DNA of 64,000 nt. It comes from Ilyomonas sp963847085 (lineage in GTDB: Bacteria > Bacteroidota > Bacteroidia > Chitinophagales > Chitinophagaceae). The notes beneath the pieces were generated by a model that ran no database searches, had not been told where the DNA came from, and saw only the letters and a list, made by a program, of their open reading frames with translations. Positions 39,275 to 49,666 of the stretch are shown here, piece by piece (position 1 is the first letter of the stretch; each line of letters opens with the position of its first letter). The DNA lies in assembly GCA_963847085.1 (NCBI GenBank), contig CAWJYO010000011.1, positions 372,001-436,000 on the forward strand, written 5' to 3'. The translations under genes were made by a program, and so were the position numbers.

Positions 39275-39443
39275 CTATATTTTTAATGAGATAGAAATAC
39301 AGTTTTTATGTACCGTGCTTTAGTAATTCTTGTGAATCGTCTGTTGCGTCGCACACTTGTACGTTCTGAAAAGGCTTGAGCAAAACCAAACTACAGTTAA
39401 CTTTCATCTGTCAACTGTCATCTAACAACTATCAACTCACTAT

Positions 39444-39725
39444 ATGGGCGAATATCACATCGGCGCAGCCATTAAAAATCTAATCAGCAAAAGCAATTTG
39501 AAAAACGGTATTCGGTCTGTTCAGATTGAAGAAGTATGGCAACAAATTATGGGCAATACCATTTCAAAATACACCGAAAGCGTTAAAATCCTCAACGGCA
39601 CTTTGTTTATCAATACTTCTGTTGGTCCTTTAAAAAACGAACTGCTCTATCAGAAAGAAAAAATTATGGAGCGCGTAAACGAAGCGATGGGCGAAAAAGT
39701 GATAACGAATGTGGTGGTGCAGTAA
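39444..39725 (+). CDS. DUF721 domain protein (DciA-like)
   Basis: 93 residues. The DUF721 family includes DciA, which helps load the replicative helicase in bacteria without DnaC/DnaI. Visible: EVWQQIMGNTISKYTESVKILNGTLFINTSVGPLKNELLYQKEKIMERVNEAMG, matching the conserved W..I.G....H...... LxVxVxSs.W..EL pattern; the Trp-equivalent position is replaced (PLKNEL). Short compared with E. coli-type DciA, as is usual in Bacteroidota. Context: recG follows on the same strand. Confidence 0.82.
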   Translation: MGEYHIGAAIKNLISKSNLKNGIRSVQIEEVWQQIMGNTISKYTESVKILNGTLFINTSVGPLKNELLYQKEKIMERVNEAMGEKVITNVVVQ

Positions 39726-39908
39726 GATAAGTTGAAAAGAGCGTTTTAGCATCTAACAAAATCATCTCGTCAGTCCACAGATTTACAACAAACCTACTTG
39801 TTAATCTTGCATTTTACCAACACTCTTTCCCGATATTTGTAACCAAATATTTTAGCAATTTCAGTAACGGCATCCATACTCATTTCGCCCATCGAATACC
39901 TGAAAGGT

Positions 39909-41969
39909 GTGGGTCCGCTGCGCGGCGATATGCTGCGCAAAGACCTGAACATTCTTACCTTTCGCGACCTGCTGGAACATTACCCTATACGCCATATTGA
40001 TAAAACCAAAGTTTCGCTTATTTCGTCTATTGATTCTGAAACAGAATTCACACAAGTCAGCGGCCGGTTGGTGTATGTGGAAATTATGGGCGAAAAGCAC
40101 TCGCGGCGTTTGATAGCACACCTGAAAGACAGCACCGGAACGCTTGAGCTAACATGGTTTCAGGGCATTAACTGGATAGAAAAGTTACTGAAAGAAGGCG
40201 AGTATTATCTGGTGTATGGCAAGCCATCTTTCTTCAATGGAAAACCGCAAATAACGCATCCTGAAATTGAAGCCGTAAGCGATGCAAAAGCCGATGGCAA
40301 AGCGTTTTTAGAACCCATTTATTCCACCACCGAGAAACTAAAAGCCCGCAGTTTAAACGGCAGGCAAATCGGCAAGCTCACTTACACATTGTTATCGCAA
40401 CTTTCAGTGAAAGATGTGCCTGAAATATTGCCTGATTCCATCATTAAAAATCTAAACCTTGTTTCGCGTTTTACGGCGTTTCAAAACATTCACTTCCCTC
40501 CTTCCCTGCAGCATTATGCAGAAGCGTTACGAAGATTAAAGTTTGAAGAATTGTTTTTGGCGCAAATTTGCTTAAACATCATTCGCATTAATCGCCATCG
40601 AACCAGCAAAGGCATTGTGTTTGAAAAAGTGAGCGATTTGTTTAATAATTTTTATACTAACCATTTGCCTTTTGAATTAACCGGCGCGCAAAAACGTGTG
40701 CTGCGCGAAATCAGGCAGGATACCGCGCACGGTCATCAGATGAACCGATTGTTGCAAGGCGATGTAGGCAGCGGCAAAACCATTGTGGCTTTGCTTTCGA
40801 TGCTGCTCGCTGCCGACAACGGTTATCAAAGTTGTTTGATGGCGCCAACAGAAATTTTAGCGACCCAACACTTTAATGGTTTATCGCATCTGTTGAAAGA
40901 TATGCCGGTAAATATTGCACTGTTAACAGGCAGCACAAAAACAAAGAGGCGAAAGGAAATACTTCAACAGTTGGCTGATGGCATTGTACATATTATCATC
41001 GGCACACATGCTATTATTGAAGACACTGTAAAATTTCAAAATTTCGGTCTTGCCATTGTTGATGAACAACACCGCTTTGGCGTGGCGCAACGCGCAAAGC
41101 TTTGGAACAAATCAACCACACACCCGCATGTACTGGTAATGACGGCAACTCCTATTCCGCGCACACTTGCCATGACGGCTTACGGCGATTTGGATTACAG
41201 TATTATTGATGAATTGCCGCCGGGACGTAAACCCGTTACTACCGTGCATCGCAGCGAAATGCACCGCGCCAACATCATGAGTTTTATACGGAGCGAAATT
41301 GATAAAGGCAGGCAGGCATACATCATTTATCCGTTGATAGAAGAAAGCGAGAAGTTGAGCTATGAAGATTTAATGCAGGGTTACGAGCAGGTAAAAAGCT
41401 TTTTCCCCGAACCAAAGTTTTACATCAGCATGGTGCACGGCAGGCAAACATCCGAACAAAAAGAAACCAACATGCAACGTTTTGTTTCGGGCGATACCAA
41501 TATTATGGTGAGCACAACCGTAATTGAAGTAGGCGTAAATGTTCCGAATGCGAGTGTGATGGTGATTGAAAGTGCAGAAAAATTCGGCTTGTCTCAATTG
41601 CATCAGTTGCGCGGACGCGTTGGCAGAGGCAGCGAGCAAAGTTTTTGCATACTTTTAACCGGCTCTAAAACCGGAACCGAAGCGAAACAACGTATTGAAA
41701 TTATGTGTAGCACTAATGATGGATTTAAGATAGCCGAAAAAGATTTGGAATTGCGCGGACCTGGTGAAATTGAAGGCACAAGGCAAAGCGGCGCGTTGAA
41801 CTTTAAACTGGCCAGTTTGGTGGATGATAAAGATCTGCTCATGACCGCAAGAATGTATGCAGAAACGATTGTTGAAGCCGATCCGCATTTGCAAAGCGAA
41901 GAACACAAAGCTTTACAGGCCTTTCTGGGTACGCAACAAGGCAAAACGGCGTGGAGTAAAATTTCGTAA
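39909..41969 (+). CDS. recG: ATP-dependent DNA helicase RecG
   Basis: Superfamily 2 helicase that regresses stalled forks and branch-migrates Holliday junctions. 686 residues plus an N-terminal extension. Wedge/OB domain (FTQVSGRLVYVEIMGEK), Walker A LLQGDVGSGKTIVAL, DEQHRFG (DExH), TATPIPRTLAMT, and ATTVIEVGVNVPNASVM with QLRGRVGRG (motifs V-VI); C-terminal LELRGPGEIEGTRQSG. The coordinate is the GTG at 39909; the conserved N-terminus (SPIEYLKGVGP) lies upstream in the same frame, reaching ACG at 39867 with no ATG, so the true start codon is either non-standard or altered. Intact over 2 kb. Confidence 0.95.
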   Translation: MGPLRGDMLRKDLNILTFRDLLEHYPIRHIDKTKVSLISSIDSETEFTQVSGRLVYVEIMGEKHSRRLIAHLKDSTGTLELTWFQGINWIEKLLKEGEYYLVYGKPSFFNGKPQITHPEIEAVSDAKADGKAFLEPIYSTTEKLKARSLNGRQIGKLTYTLLSQLSVKDVPEILPDSIIKNLNLVSRFTAFQNIHFPPSLQHYAEALRRLKFEELFLAQICLNIIRINRHRTSKGIVFEKVSDLFNNFYTNHLPFELTGAQKRVLREIRQDTAHGHQMNRLLQGDVGSGKTIVALLSMLLAADNGYQSCLMAPTEILATQHFNGLSHLLKDMPVNIALLTGSTKTKRRKEILQQLADGIVHIIIGTHAIIEDTVKFQNFGLAIVDEQHRFGVAQRAKLWNKSTTHPHVLVMTATPIPRTLAMTAYGDLDYSIIDELPPGRKPVTTVHRSEMHRANIMSFIRSEIDKGRQAYIIYPLIEESEKLSYEDLMQGYEQVKSFFPEPKFYISMVHGRQTSEQKETNMQRFVSGDTNIMVSTTVIEVGVNVPNASVMVIESAEKFGLSQLHQLRGRVGRGSEQSFCILLTGSKTGTEAKQRIEIMCSTNDGFKIAEKDLELRGPGEIEGTRQSGALNFKLASLVDDKDLLMTARMYAETIVEADPHLQSEEHKALQAFLGTQQGKTAWSKIS

Positions 41970-42312
41970 CTTGATTATCAGGCTTCTCTTTTTTATCATC
42001 CTATTTTTATAAAGAAAAAATAACACTGACACATTAAACGAGAAGAGAAATAAAAAGTCCTCTGCTTTTTAAAAAGGCATAAATTTATGCTGTAAGATAG
42101 ATGGCTTCAACAATTAAGCTTCGTTTGTTTTTGCCCCAAAAAGTACCCGCATTTTCTAAACTCAGCAGTTAATAAATATGTGGTTGCGTTCGTTCTTATT
42201 AAATGATTTTTACCATTTTGCTTTTTAGTTTGTTCTGTAAAAAATGGCTTTGATAATTTGGCTGAGGAGATAGGTTGCGTTTGATAAAACCGTTTTGATT
42301 TAAAGAAGAATA
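41970..42312. other. 343-base gap with one motif copy
   Basis: Gene-free region between recG and the PKD adhesin. It holds one TTTGTTTTTGC copy (42124-42134) and is otherwise AT-rich. No hairpin terminator or clear TAnnTTTG box was found by eye. Confidence 0.6.
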
Positions 42313-45300
42313 ATGAAAACAATTGCCTTGAAATCTATTATACTTTCTCTCTCAGCCATTTTGCTTTTTGTTTTTGCCTCAAAAGCGCAATACATTCAGT
42401 TTGTTGAAAACAGGGGCCAATGGGATGCTCGCGTGAATTATGCCGGTCAAATTAATGGCGGTGGATTTTTTATCGAAAAAAATGGCTATCGTGTTTCGCT
42501 CAACAGCAGCAGCGACTGGCAAAAGATAGCTGATTATTATGGCGGCCATAGCGATTCAACCACGCTTGCTGTTTTAAAAAGCAATGGCAAATCGTGGCAA
42601 ACACAAAATGCAACAAAAGCTGTTGCCAGCAACAATGCAAATAATAATCTTATTCTCCATTCACATGCTTACGAGGTAACATTTGTAAATGCTTCAACAT
42701 CGCCGGAAACCGCGCCGGACAAGGCTTTAAATACGTACAACAATTATTTTATCGGCAACGATAAAAGCAAATGGACAACGGGTTGTAAAATTTATGGAGC
42801 AGTGGTTTATAAAAATATGTACCCGAATATTGATGTTCGGTATTACACTGCCAACAGCCAATTAAAGTACGATATTATTGTTCATCCGGGTGGTGATATA
42901 AGCCAGATTGCAATGCGCTTTGATGGAACGAATGGTTTGCGGATAAAGAGAGGAGATTTGCTAGTGTCAACATCTTTTGGTGATGTAACCGAGTTATCGC
43001 CGGAATCTTATCAAACATCAGCCACTGCAAAAACAAACGTGAACTGTAAGTTACTTGCTCAAGCGGCAATACAGTTCGTTTCAAAGCAGATAATTACGAT
43101 AAAAACACTACACTCATCATTGATCCGCAAATTGTATTTTGTTCCTTCACCGGAAGTTCGGCAGACAATTGGGGTTATACAGCCACTTACGATGGGCAGG
43201 GAAATTTTTATGCCGGTGGCATTGTGTTCGATAACGGTTACCCAACTACTTTAGGGCGCTTATAGCAGAACGTTTACGCCAGGTAGCTACGGGTTAGAAG
43301 GCACAGAACCGATAGATGTGGGCATTGTAAAATTCAGTAAAACCGGAAGCCAGCTTTTATTTGGTACTTACTTAGGCGGTTATGGTGATGAACAGCCACA
43401 TAGCTTAATTGTTGATGCCGATGGAAATCTTGTAATCAGCGGCAGAACATCTTCTAAAAATTTTCCGGCTACGGTTGGTAAATACGGCCCTGATAACAAC
43501 GGCTGCTGATATTGATATTTTTCTTACCAAACTCAACAGCAGCGGCGGTTTGGTGGCTTCGCGGCGGTTTGGAGGAGATAATAATGATGGCGTAAATATA
43601 AAGCCAAAAGACAAAGACGGCCAAGGTGCTATCAGTATCCGGCAAAACTATGGCGATGATGCAAGAAGCGAAGTAATTGTAGATGGCAGCCGAAACATTT
43701 ACTTAGCTTCCAGTACACAATCAAGTAATTATCCGGTTACTGACAATGCTTTTCAAAAAAGATTGAATAATGGAGCTAATACCGGCAGTCAGGATGGTGT
43801 AATCATAAAAACATCACCCGATTTGAAAACGGTTTATTTATCCTCTTATCTTAGGTGGCTCGGGCAACGATGCAGCTTTTGTTTTAGCCTTAAATCCTAC
43901 CGATAATAATATTTATACCGCAGGTGCTACTGAAAGCAGCGATATGCCGGGTATTGCGGCAAGCAGTGCTACTTTTAATAAGCTCAATGGTGCTTCGGAT
44001 GGTTTTATTTCTGTGATTGATAACAATACATATCAGCTTATTAAAACATCTTATTTCGGAACATCTGGTATTGATTTAATTTATGGTATTCAGTTCGATA
44101 AATTTAGTTTCCCTTACATTATGGGCACCACTACCGGAAGTTGGCCTGTTATCAATGCAGCTTGGAGCCAGGCAGGCGGAAAACAATTCATTGCCAAATT
44201 AAAAACCGATTTGAGCGATTGGGTGTATTCTACAACGTTTGGAAAAGGCTCTACTATCCCGGATATTTCGCCGGATGCTTTTCTGGTTGACCGATGTGAA
44301 AACGTGTATGTTTCCGGTTGGTCGGGTGGCATCAATACTCTTTATCAGCCAGGGCAAAGTTCAATTGGCTTATACGTATCGCCAAGCGCACCTGCACAGT
44401 TTCGTTCAACCGATGGAAAAGACTTTTACTTTTTTGTGTTGGAACGAAATGCCGCATCGCCCTTGTACGCTCAGTTTTTCGGGCAAAAAGGCGGCTTTGG
44501 CGACCATGTGGACGGAGGCACAAGCCGCTTTGATAAACAAGGCGTTATATACCAGGCAATTTGTGCCAATTGTGAGTTTAAAACGAATCCTCCTACAAGC
44601 CGGTTTCCAACTACGCTTGGCGTGGTAGCCCCCAACAACGGCGCTACAATGGATGCTTATTGCAACGAAGCCGCCGTAAAAATTGCATTTCAACTGGCGG
44701 GTATTGGCAACGGTGTACGCGCCAGTATTCTGGGAAGGGAATACGACACTACGGGTTGTGTGCCCGTTACGGTAAACTTTATTGATACGCTTGGCCTAGG
44801 GAAAGCAGTATGTCTGGAATTTTGGAGATGGCTCAGCAGACGTTACTACGCTGGTTGATTCTACCTCACATACGTACACACAAATTGGAAATTACAGAGT
44901 AAGACTGATTTCGATTGACTCTTCTGCCTGCAACATTGCAGATACTTCGTACACTACCATTCGTGTGAGAAAAGATAAAGCCGATTTAGGGTTTACAGCA
45001 GCCAAACTACAACCCTGCACTTCGCTGGCGTTTCAGTTTACCAATACTTCCGTTGCACCTGCCGGCAAGCCGTTTACAGGGCAATCTTTTGTTTGGGATT
45101 TTGGTGATGGCACCTTCGATACCACGATTCAGCCCCAGTCACATACTTATGCTGCGCAGGGAACCTACATTGTAAAGCTCAGTTTGATAGATTCCAACTA
45201 TTGCAATGCGCCTGATGAAGTGGTGGATACGATTAGAATTGCGGCAAATGTAAAAGCACAGTTTACTACACCACCCGCAGGTTGCGCGCCTTATACAGCT

Positions 45301-46013
45301 ACGTTTAACAATACGTCGCTGGCAGGACAAAGCTTTTTATGGAATTTCGGAGATGGCGCTACATCAACCGACGACTCGCCAACGCATTTATACAATACGC
45401 CCGGCACTTACAATGTATCACTCAAAGCTACCGATAGCGCTACTTGTAATAAGCAGGATTCAACTTCGTTAACTATTGTTGTGAGCGATAAACCTACAGC
45501 CAGCTTCACTTTCAGCCCGTTGGTGGCACAAAATAATACACCTACTTCTTTCTTCAATACATCAACCGAAGCTACCTCTTACAAATGGCTCTGGGGAGAC
45601 GGCAACGAGTTTGTAACTTCTAATTCCGATTCGGTTCTGAAACACATGTACAACGTTACCGATACGTTTTTAGTAACGCTCATTGCTTACAATCAATATG
45701 GTTGTACCGATACGGTTACACATGTAGTTGCTTCTTTAGTTACGCCTTTGGTTGACGTACCCAATGCTCTTGCGCCAACCGGCGTAAACCGTATCATCAA
45801 TGTAAAAGGTTATGGTATATGCTAAAATGGACTGGCGCATTTATAATCGCTGGGGTACAATGGTGTTTGTTTCAACCAGCCAAAAGTCAGGATGGGACGG
45901 TACTTACAAAGGTGTGCTGCAACCGCATGGAAGTATATACCTATGTTTTAAATGTTGAATTTACTGACGGAAGAAAATACAAGAAAACCGGAGATATTAC
46001 TTTGATAAGATAA
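42313..46013 (+). CDS. Large PKD-repeat adhesin with T9SS type B (CHU_C) sorting domain (many +1 frameshifts)
   Basis: Signal peptide MKTIALKSIILSLSAILLFV then FASKAQ, then the DUF7948/SBBP-repeat N-terminal region (FVENRGQWDARVNYAG, IYGAVVYKNMYPNIDVRYY, DNNIYTAGATESSDMPG), PKD domains (VWDFGDGTFDTTIQPQSHTY, LWNFGDGATSTDDSPTHLY) and, after repair, the C-terminal MDWRIYNRWGTMVF..GWDGTYKG and TGDITLIR, diagnostic of the gliding-associated type B CTD secreted by T9SS. About 1,200 residues. Extra single bases near 43255, 43502, 43852, 44802, 45821 and 45932 plus a net +2/-1 shift near 43066 break it. The PorP/SprF gene follows 20 bases on, the usual partner of type B adhesins. Confidence 0.83.
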
Positions 46014-46033
46014 TATGATTAAAAGAAAAAGCT

Positions 46034-47075
46034 ATGAAACCCAACATCATTTTTTATATATGCCTGATGTTTGTTTTTGCACAATTTTTTGCTTCAGCCA
46101 TTGATGCGCAGGACCTTCATTTTTCACAATATTTCAATGCGCCTTTGCTGGTCAATCCTGCTAACACAGGCTTTTCGCCAGATGTTGACTGGCGAGCGGG
46201 CATCAACTATCGGAACCAATACTCGAGCCTTACATCCAACCCATACAAAACCATGAATGCGTGGGGCGATGCGCAGTTGTTCAATAATCGTTTTGAGAAC
46301 GGCTGGATGGGCATTGGCGGAACAATAATGAAAGATGTAGCCGGAGCTGGTAGCCTTACTTCCACTCGGGCTTATGCGTCGGTGGCTTATCACCAATTGG
46401 TTGGATTGGCCAGCACTGTTGAGCATCGGTTTTAACGTTGGCTATGTTTCTAAAAAAGTTGATTTCACAAAACTTACTTTTAACAATCAGTGGAATGACG
46501 AAGGGCAGTTTTTCGATGTAACAATTCCTTCCGGCGAGCAATTCGCTTATAGCCAGGTTGGCTATTTCGATTTGCAGACCGGGTTGAATTATGCTTACTT
46601 TCCTAACGATAACACTTACGTGAATGCAGGCTTGAGCATCTCTCATATCAACCGTCCAAGCGAAAGCTTTTTTTCATCTAAAAGCAATATTGATTCGCGC
46701 ATTGATGTTCGCTACACTGCTTTTCTAAATGCAGCTTACAAGTTAAATAGTCAATGGATCATCAATCCAAATGCTTATGTAAGTAAAATGGGAAACGCTT
46801 ACGAAGTAGTCGGAGGCATAAATGCCAATTATAATTTGAGCGGCGATGGCAGCAAGCAATTGATTGGCGGTTTGTATTACCGTTATCAGGATGCCGCAAT
46901 ACCAATGGTTGGCTTTCAGTTGAACGATTTTAAATTAACCTTTAGCTACGACGCTACCACTTCGTCATTAGGTACTTACAATGGCACTTATGGCGCTTAT
47001 GAATTGTCGCTTATAAAAACCGGAACGTATGGCGGCGGCGGTAAGCAGTTAAAATGCCCGGTGGTAAGATTTTGA
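46034..47075 (+). CDS. PorP/SprF family type IX secretion membrane protein (one +1 frameshift)
   Basis: Outer-membrane beta-barrel of the PorP/SprF family, which helps export and anchor SprB-like adhesins with type B CTDs. About 347 residues. Signal peptide MKPNIIFYICLMFVFAQFF, then AQDLHFSQYFNAPLLVNPANTGF, the hallmark N-terminus of PorP/SprF. Later blocks: IGFNVGYVSKKVDFTKL, YFDLQTGLNYAYF, ISHINRPSESFF and GGLYYRYQDAAIPMVGFQ. One extra A near 46413 (TTGGCC[A]GCACTG) breaks the frame. The signal peptide is partly encoded by a TTTGTTTTTGC motif copy (46070-46080). Confidence 0.9.
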
Positions 47076-47086
47076 TGGTTTACACC

Positions 47087-47806
47087 TTAAATCTGATTCG
47101 CATTCATCATCGCATTAAAATTATCACGGAAGCTTTCGCTGATGGGAATATTAATATCGTTCACCGTTGTGATCTGGCTTTTGCTTACCACTTTTATTTT
47201 ATGAATAGCGATGATATAAGAACGATGTACCCTGATAAATTCGTTTCTGGGAAGCAAACCTTCTATGGCTTTCAAGCTTTTTAAGGTAAGCACATTACCC
47301 GACGTGGTGTAAATTTTTGAATAATCTTTCAATCCTTCTACATAAATAATATCAGGCAAATCAATGCGGTAGGTCTTGTATTCCGATTTTATAAAAATGT
47401 GTTTTTGAGTTGAATGATTCAATGTTGCAGCCCCATTGGTTGCAGGCTGCAAACGCGTGTTCACTTTATGAACTGCTTTTAAAAATCGTTCAAAAGAAAA
47501 AGGCTTCAATAAATAATCGGTTGCATCAAGGTCGTAGCTTTCCAATGCGTGCTGGCTATGTGCCGTAGTAAAAACTACCAGCGGCCGGTTCTTCATTCTT
47601 AGTGATTGTAAGAAAGCAATGCCGTTTGTTTCCGGCATATTAATATCGAGAAACATTAATTGCACATCATGTTTTTCCAACGCATTATAGGCAGAAGCAG
47701 CGCTATGGCAGCGAGCCAGCAGCTTCAGGCCGTGAACCTGGTGAATATAATCTTCTAATAAATCCAAAGCCAGCGGCTCATCGTCTACAATAATGCAATG
47801 AATCAT
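47087..47806 (-). CDS. LytTR-family response regulator
   Basis: 239 residues. CheY-like receiver (CIIVDDEPLALDLLEDYI, phospho-acceptor Asp in MFLDINMPETNG, TAHSQHALESYDLDATDYLLKPF with the conserved Lys), then a LytTR DNA-binding domain (HIFIKSEYKTYRIDLPDIIYVEGLKDYSKI, SLKAIEGLLP, FIRVHRSYI). Such regulators usually pair with a LytS/YesM-type histidine kinase; none is in the window, so this is an orphan here. It faces the PorP/SprF gene tail to tail (11 bases). A TTTGTTTTTGCC motif lies 20-31 bases upstream of the ATG. Confidence 0.94.
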   Translation of the reverse strand: MIHCIIVDDEPLALDLLEDYIHQVHGLKLLARCHSAASAYNALEKHDVQLMFLDINMPETNGIAFLQSLRMKNRPLVVFTTAHSQHALESYDLDATDYLLKPFSFERFLKAVHKVNTRLQPATNGAATLNHSTQKHIFIKSEYKTYRIDLPDIIYVEGLKDYSKIYTTSGNVLTLKSLKAIEGLLPRNEFIRVHRSYIIAIHKIKVVSKSQITTVNDINIPISESFRDNFNAMMNANQI

Positions 47807-47940
47807 GAATGCGTTTTATTTTCCGGCAAAAACAAAAATGGCAGATGAATACAGACAAAACAAAAATTACCCAACTCTTTTGCAACAACACAATGACAAC
47901 AAGAATAAAGTAAAGAATGTAAGACAACTGTTAAAAAAGA

Positions 47941-47968
47941 AAAAGCATCCGCCGCGGCGGATGCTTTT
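47941..47968. terminator. Perfect palindromic terminator
   Basis: AAAAGCATCCGCCG followed by its exact complement, a 28-bp perfect palindrome with GC-rich centre and A/T ends. It begins 20 bases beyond the stop of the DUF4907 gene on the minus strand and separates it from the LytTR gene. Confidence 0.85.
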
Positions 47969-47987
47969 AAAATTATATGAAAGATAA

Positions 47988-48350
47988 TTAATGAGGTAAC
48001 TGAATGTTCAGTTGTTGTAAATCCTGTGGTGAGATATAAGGCATTTTATGATATGCCGCCATTTTTTGCACTGCCAGTTTACCAACCTTTACAGCATCTT
48101 CGCGCGTTGCGAACGAATGATTGCCTGCAATTGCAGGAATGTATGTTTGTTGAATATAAAGCTTTTTATCCGTGTATATTTTATAGCCCCAGCCCGTTGG
48201 CGTTTTAAAAGGTTCTACGGTAACATACATCTGCCCTACATGTGATGCGTTTTCCTTCTCGTTACTGGTTTGTTGCTGGCAACCGATGCAACACAACAAG
48301 CCAAAAAAGAGGCAAAAACAAACTTTAATCGTTGGCATTGTAGGCTTCAT
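47988..48350 (-). CDS. DUF4907 family lipoprotein
   Basis: About 120 residues from the preferred ATG at 48350 (MKPTMPTIKVCFCLFFGLLC). The lipobox is LLCCIGCQQQ, so it is a lipoprotein. The mature domain has FKTPTGWGYKIYTDKKLYIQQTYIPAIAGNHSFATREDAVKVGKLAV, matching DUF4907, known only as Bacteroidota lipoproteins. The start overlaps the end of the kelch gene by 26 bases, so the two are coupled. The signal peptide includes a GCAAAAACAAA motif copy (48312-48322). Function unknown, linked by location to the kelch/DUF4270 set. Confidence 0.82.
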   Translation of the reverse strand: MKPTMPTIKVCFCLFFGLLCCIGCQQQTSNEKENASHVGQMYVTVEPFKTPTGWGYKIYTDKKLYIQQTYIPAIAGNHSFATREDAVKVGKLAVQKMAAYHKMPYISPQDLQQLNIQLPH

Positions 48351-49346
48351 CAGGATGAAATTCCCATACATCATCAAAGTATTGTGAGCTGCTTTTTCCG
48401 CAGACAATATAACCTCTGTTCTTCACAGCAAAACCAACAGCACCACTGCGGGCTGCACCTTCAAAAGCGGTTCTTCTTATCCATGTATCGTTTGAAATAA
48501 TGTAAGCCCATGTTTTGCTGATGTAGCCGCTGTTTTCGCCGGTTGAAATAAAAGCCGTATCGCCCATTACAAAAGCAGCCGCATTAGAGCGAACAATGTC
48601 GGTATAATCATCGTCATAACTATCGGTAGATATATTGGCAATCTTACGCAATTCAGTCCAGCTCGTTCCATCATATTTCCAAAAATCGTTCACCAGCGTA
48701 CCATTGTTGGTTCCGGTTACTACATAAGCTGCATTGTTGTACACAAAAGCCACAGCACGCACTGCGTTTGGTGCCAATACCATCGGGTTTTTGCGTCCAT
48801 GTATCGGTTGATGGATCATACTGCCAGAAATCTTTCGGATAAGAACCATCAAAACCAGTAGTAACATATCCTTTATTATTTAAAGAAAAAGCAACGGCAT
48901 CGTACCGTGCACTGCCTGCAAAATCGGCTTTCCGTGTCCATGTGGTTATTTGACGGATCGTACTGCCAGAAATCTTTTAACATATTAATTCCATCAAACC
49001 CGGTTCCTACATATCCTTTACCTGCCGCTGCAAAAGCAACCGCTGAATTGCGTATGGACGTCGTAGAATCACCAAAATTCGCAGTTTGATACCATGAATT
49101 GTTAGTAGCATCATAAGCATAAAAATCGTTCAATCGCTCCACACCATCGAAGCCGGAGCCTACATAAGCCGTATCACCAATCACAAAGCCTGCCGCTTCG
49201 CCACGCACATTCCCGTTCATTTCATAACGGTTAACCCAATTACCAACATTAGAAGTTCTTGGTGGTCAGTGCTAGTCTTTTGTACAAGCAGTTAGAAACA
49301 GCAGTGAAACCAAAGAAATGCTTAACCAATTTTTTGCGCTGTACAT
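48325..49346 (-). CDS. Kelch-repeat lipoprotein (frameshifted)
   Basis: About 335 residues. The signal peptide and lipobox (MYSAKNWLSISLVSLLFLTA then CTKD) start at 49346. At least five kelch-type blades follow (GEAAGFVIGDTAYVGSGFDG, RNSAVAFAAAGKGYVGTGFDG, YDAVAFSLNNKGYVTTGFDG, AVRAVAFVYNNAAYVVTGT, AAAFVMGDTAFISTGENS), each ending in a DFW-Y-D type motif. Such propellers bind glycans or proteins. Extra bases near 48935 (AAC[C]ACATGG) and 48788 (CCC[G]ATGG) and further lesions near 49270 break the frame. It overlaps the DUF4907 gene downstream and is divergent from the DUF4270 gene. Confidence 0.8.
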
Positions 49347-49666
49347 AAAAGAAAAAATGTTTTGCGGCTGAAATTATCCGGTGCAATTTGGGTGGTTTCG
49401 TTAAAATGGATTATCACGATAATTGTAAAGATGAACTGCTTTATTTTATCCGTTAGCGAAGAAAAAATGAGCGTTTGGTTTTGCCCATTTTTTACAAAAT
49501 AATCGCTTTTAAAAACTTCAATTCATCTATATTTTTATATTGGTAAATCGAGACAAACAACGCAATGGCAGATAAAAACAAAACAGTGATAAATACTAAC
49601 AAATTTGTAACAGCGGCTGCCTATAACATTGCATCATGCTACAATATAAATGTAAAGAGAAAGCAA
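49347..49666. other. Divergent intergenic region between kelch and DUF4270 genes
   Basis: 320 bases, AT-rich. It contains a motif variant TTTGGTTTTGCC (49474-49485) followed by CATTTTTT. It must hold promoters for both divergent units, but no clear TTTG/TAnnTTTG pair is visible by eye. Confidence 0.5.

Noticed and set aside
39309..39380. Small ORF of 23 codons (MYRALVILVNRLLRRTLVRS...)
   Set aside because: No ribosome site, homology or conservation evidence; too short to support.
43840..43870. Programmed +1 frameshift at CTT AGG in the adhesin
   Set aside because: It resembles the Ty1 heptamer, but many other lesions in the same gene have no shared context, so a specific recoding site is not supported.
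47805..47987. Plus-strand ORF opposite the LytTR leader and terminator
   Set aside because: It runs through a perfect terminator palindrome and low-complexity Lys/Asn codons; no coding signal.
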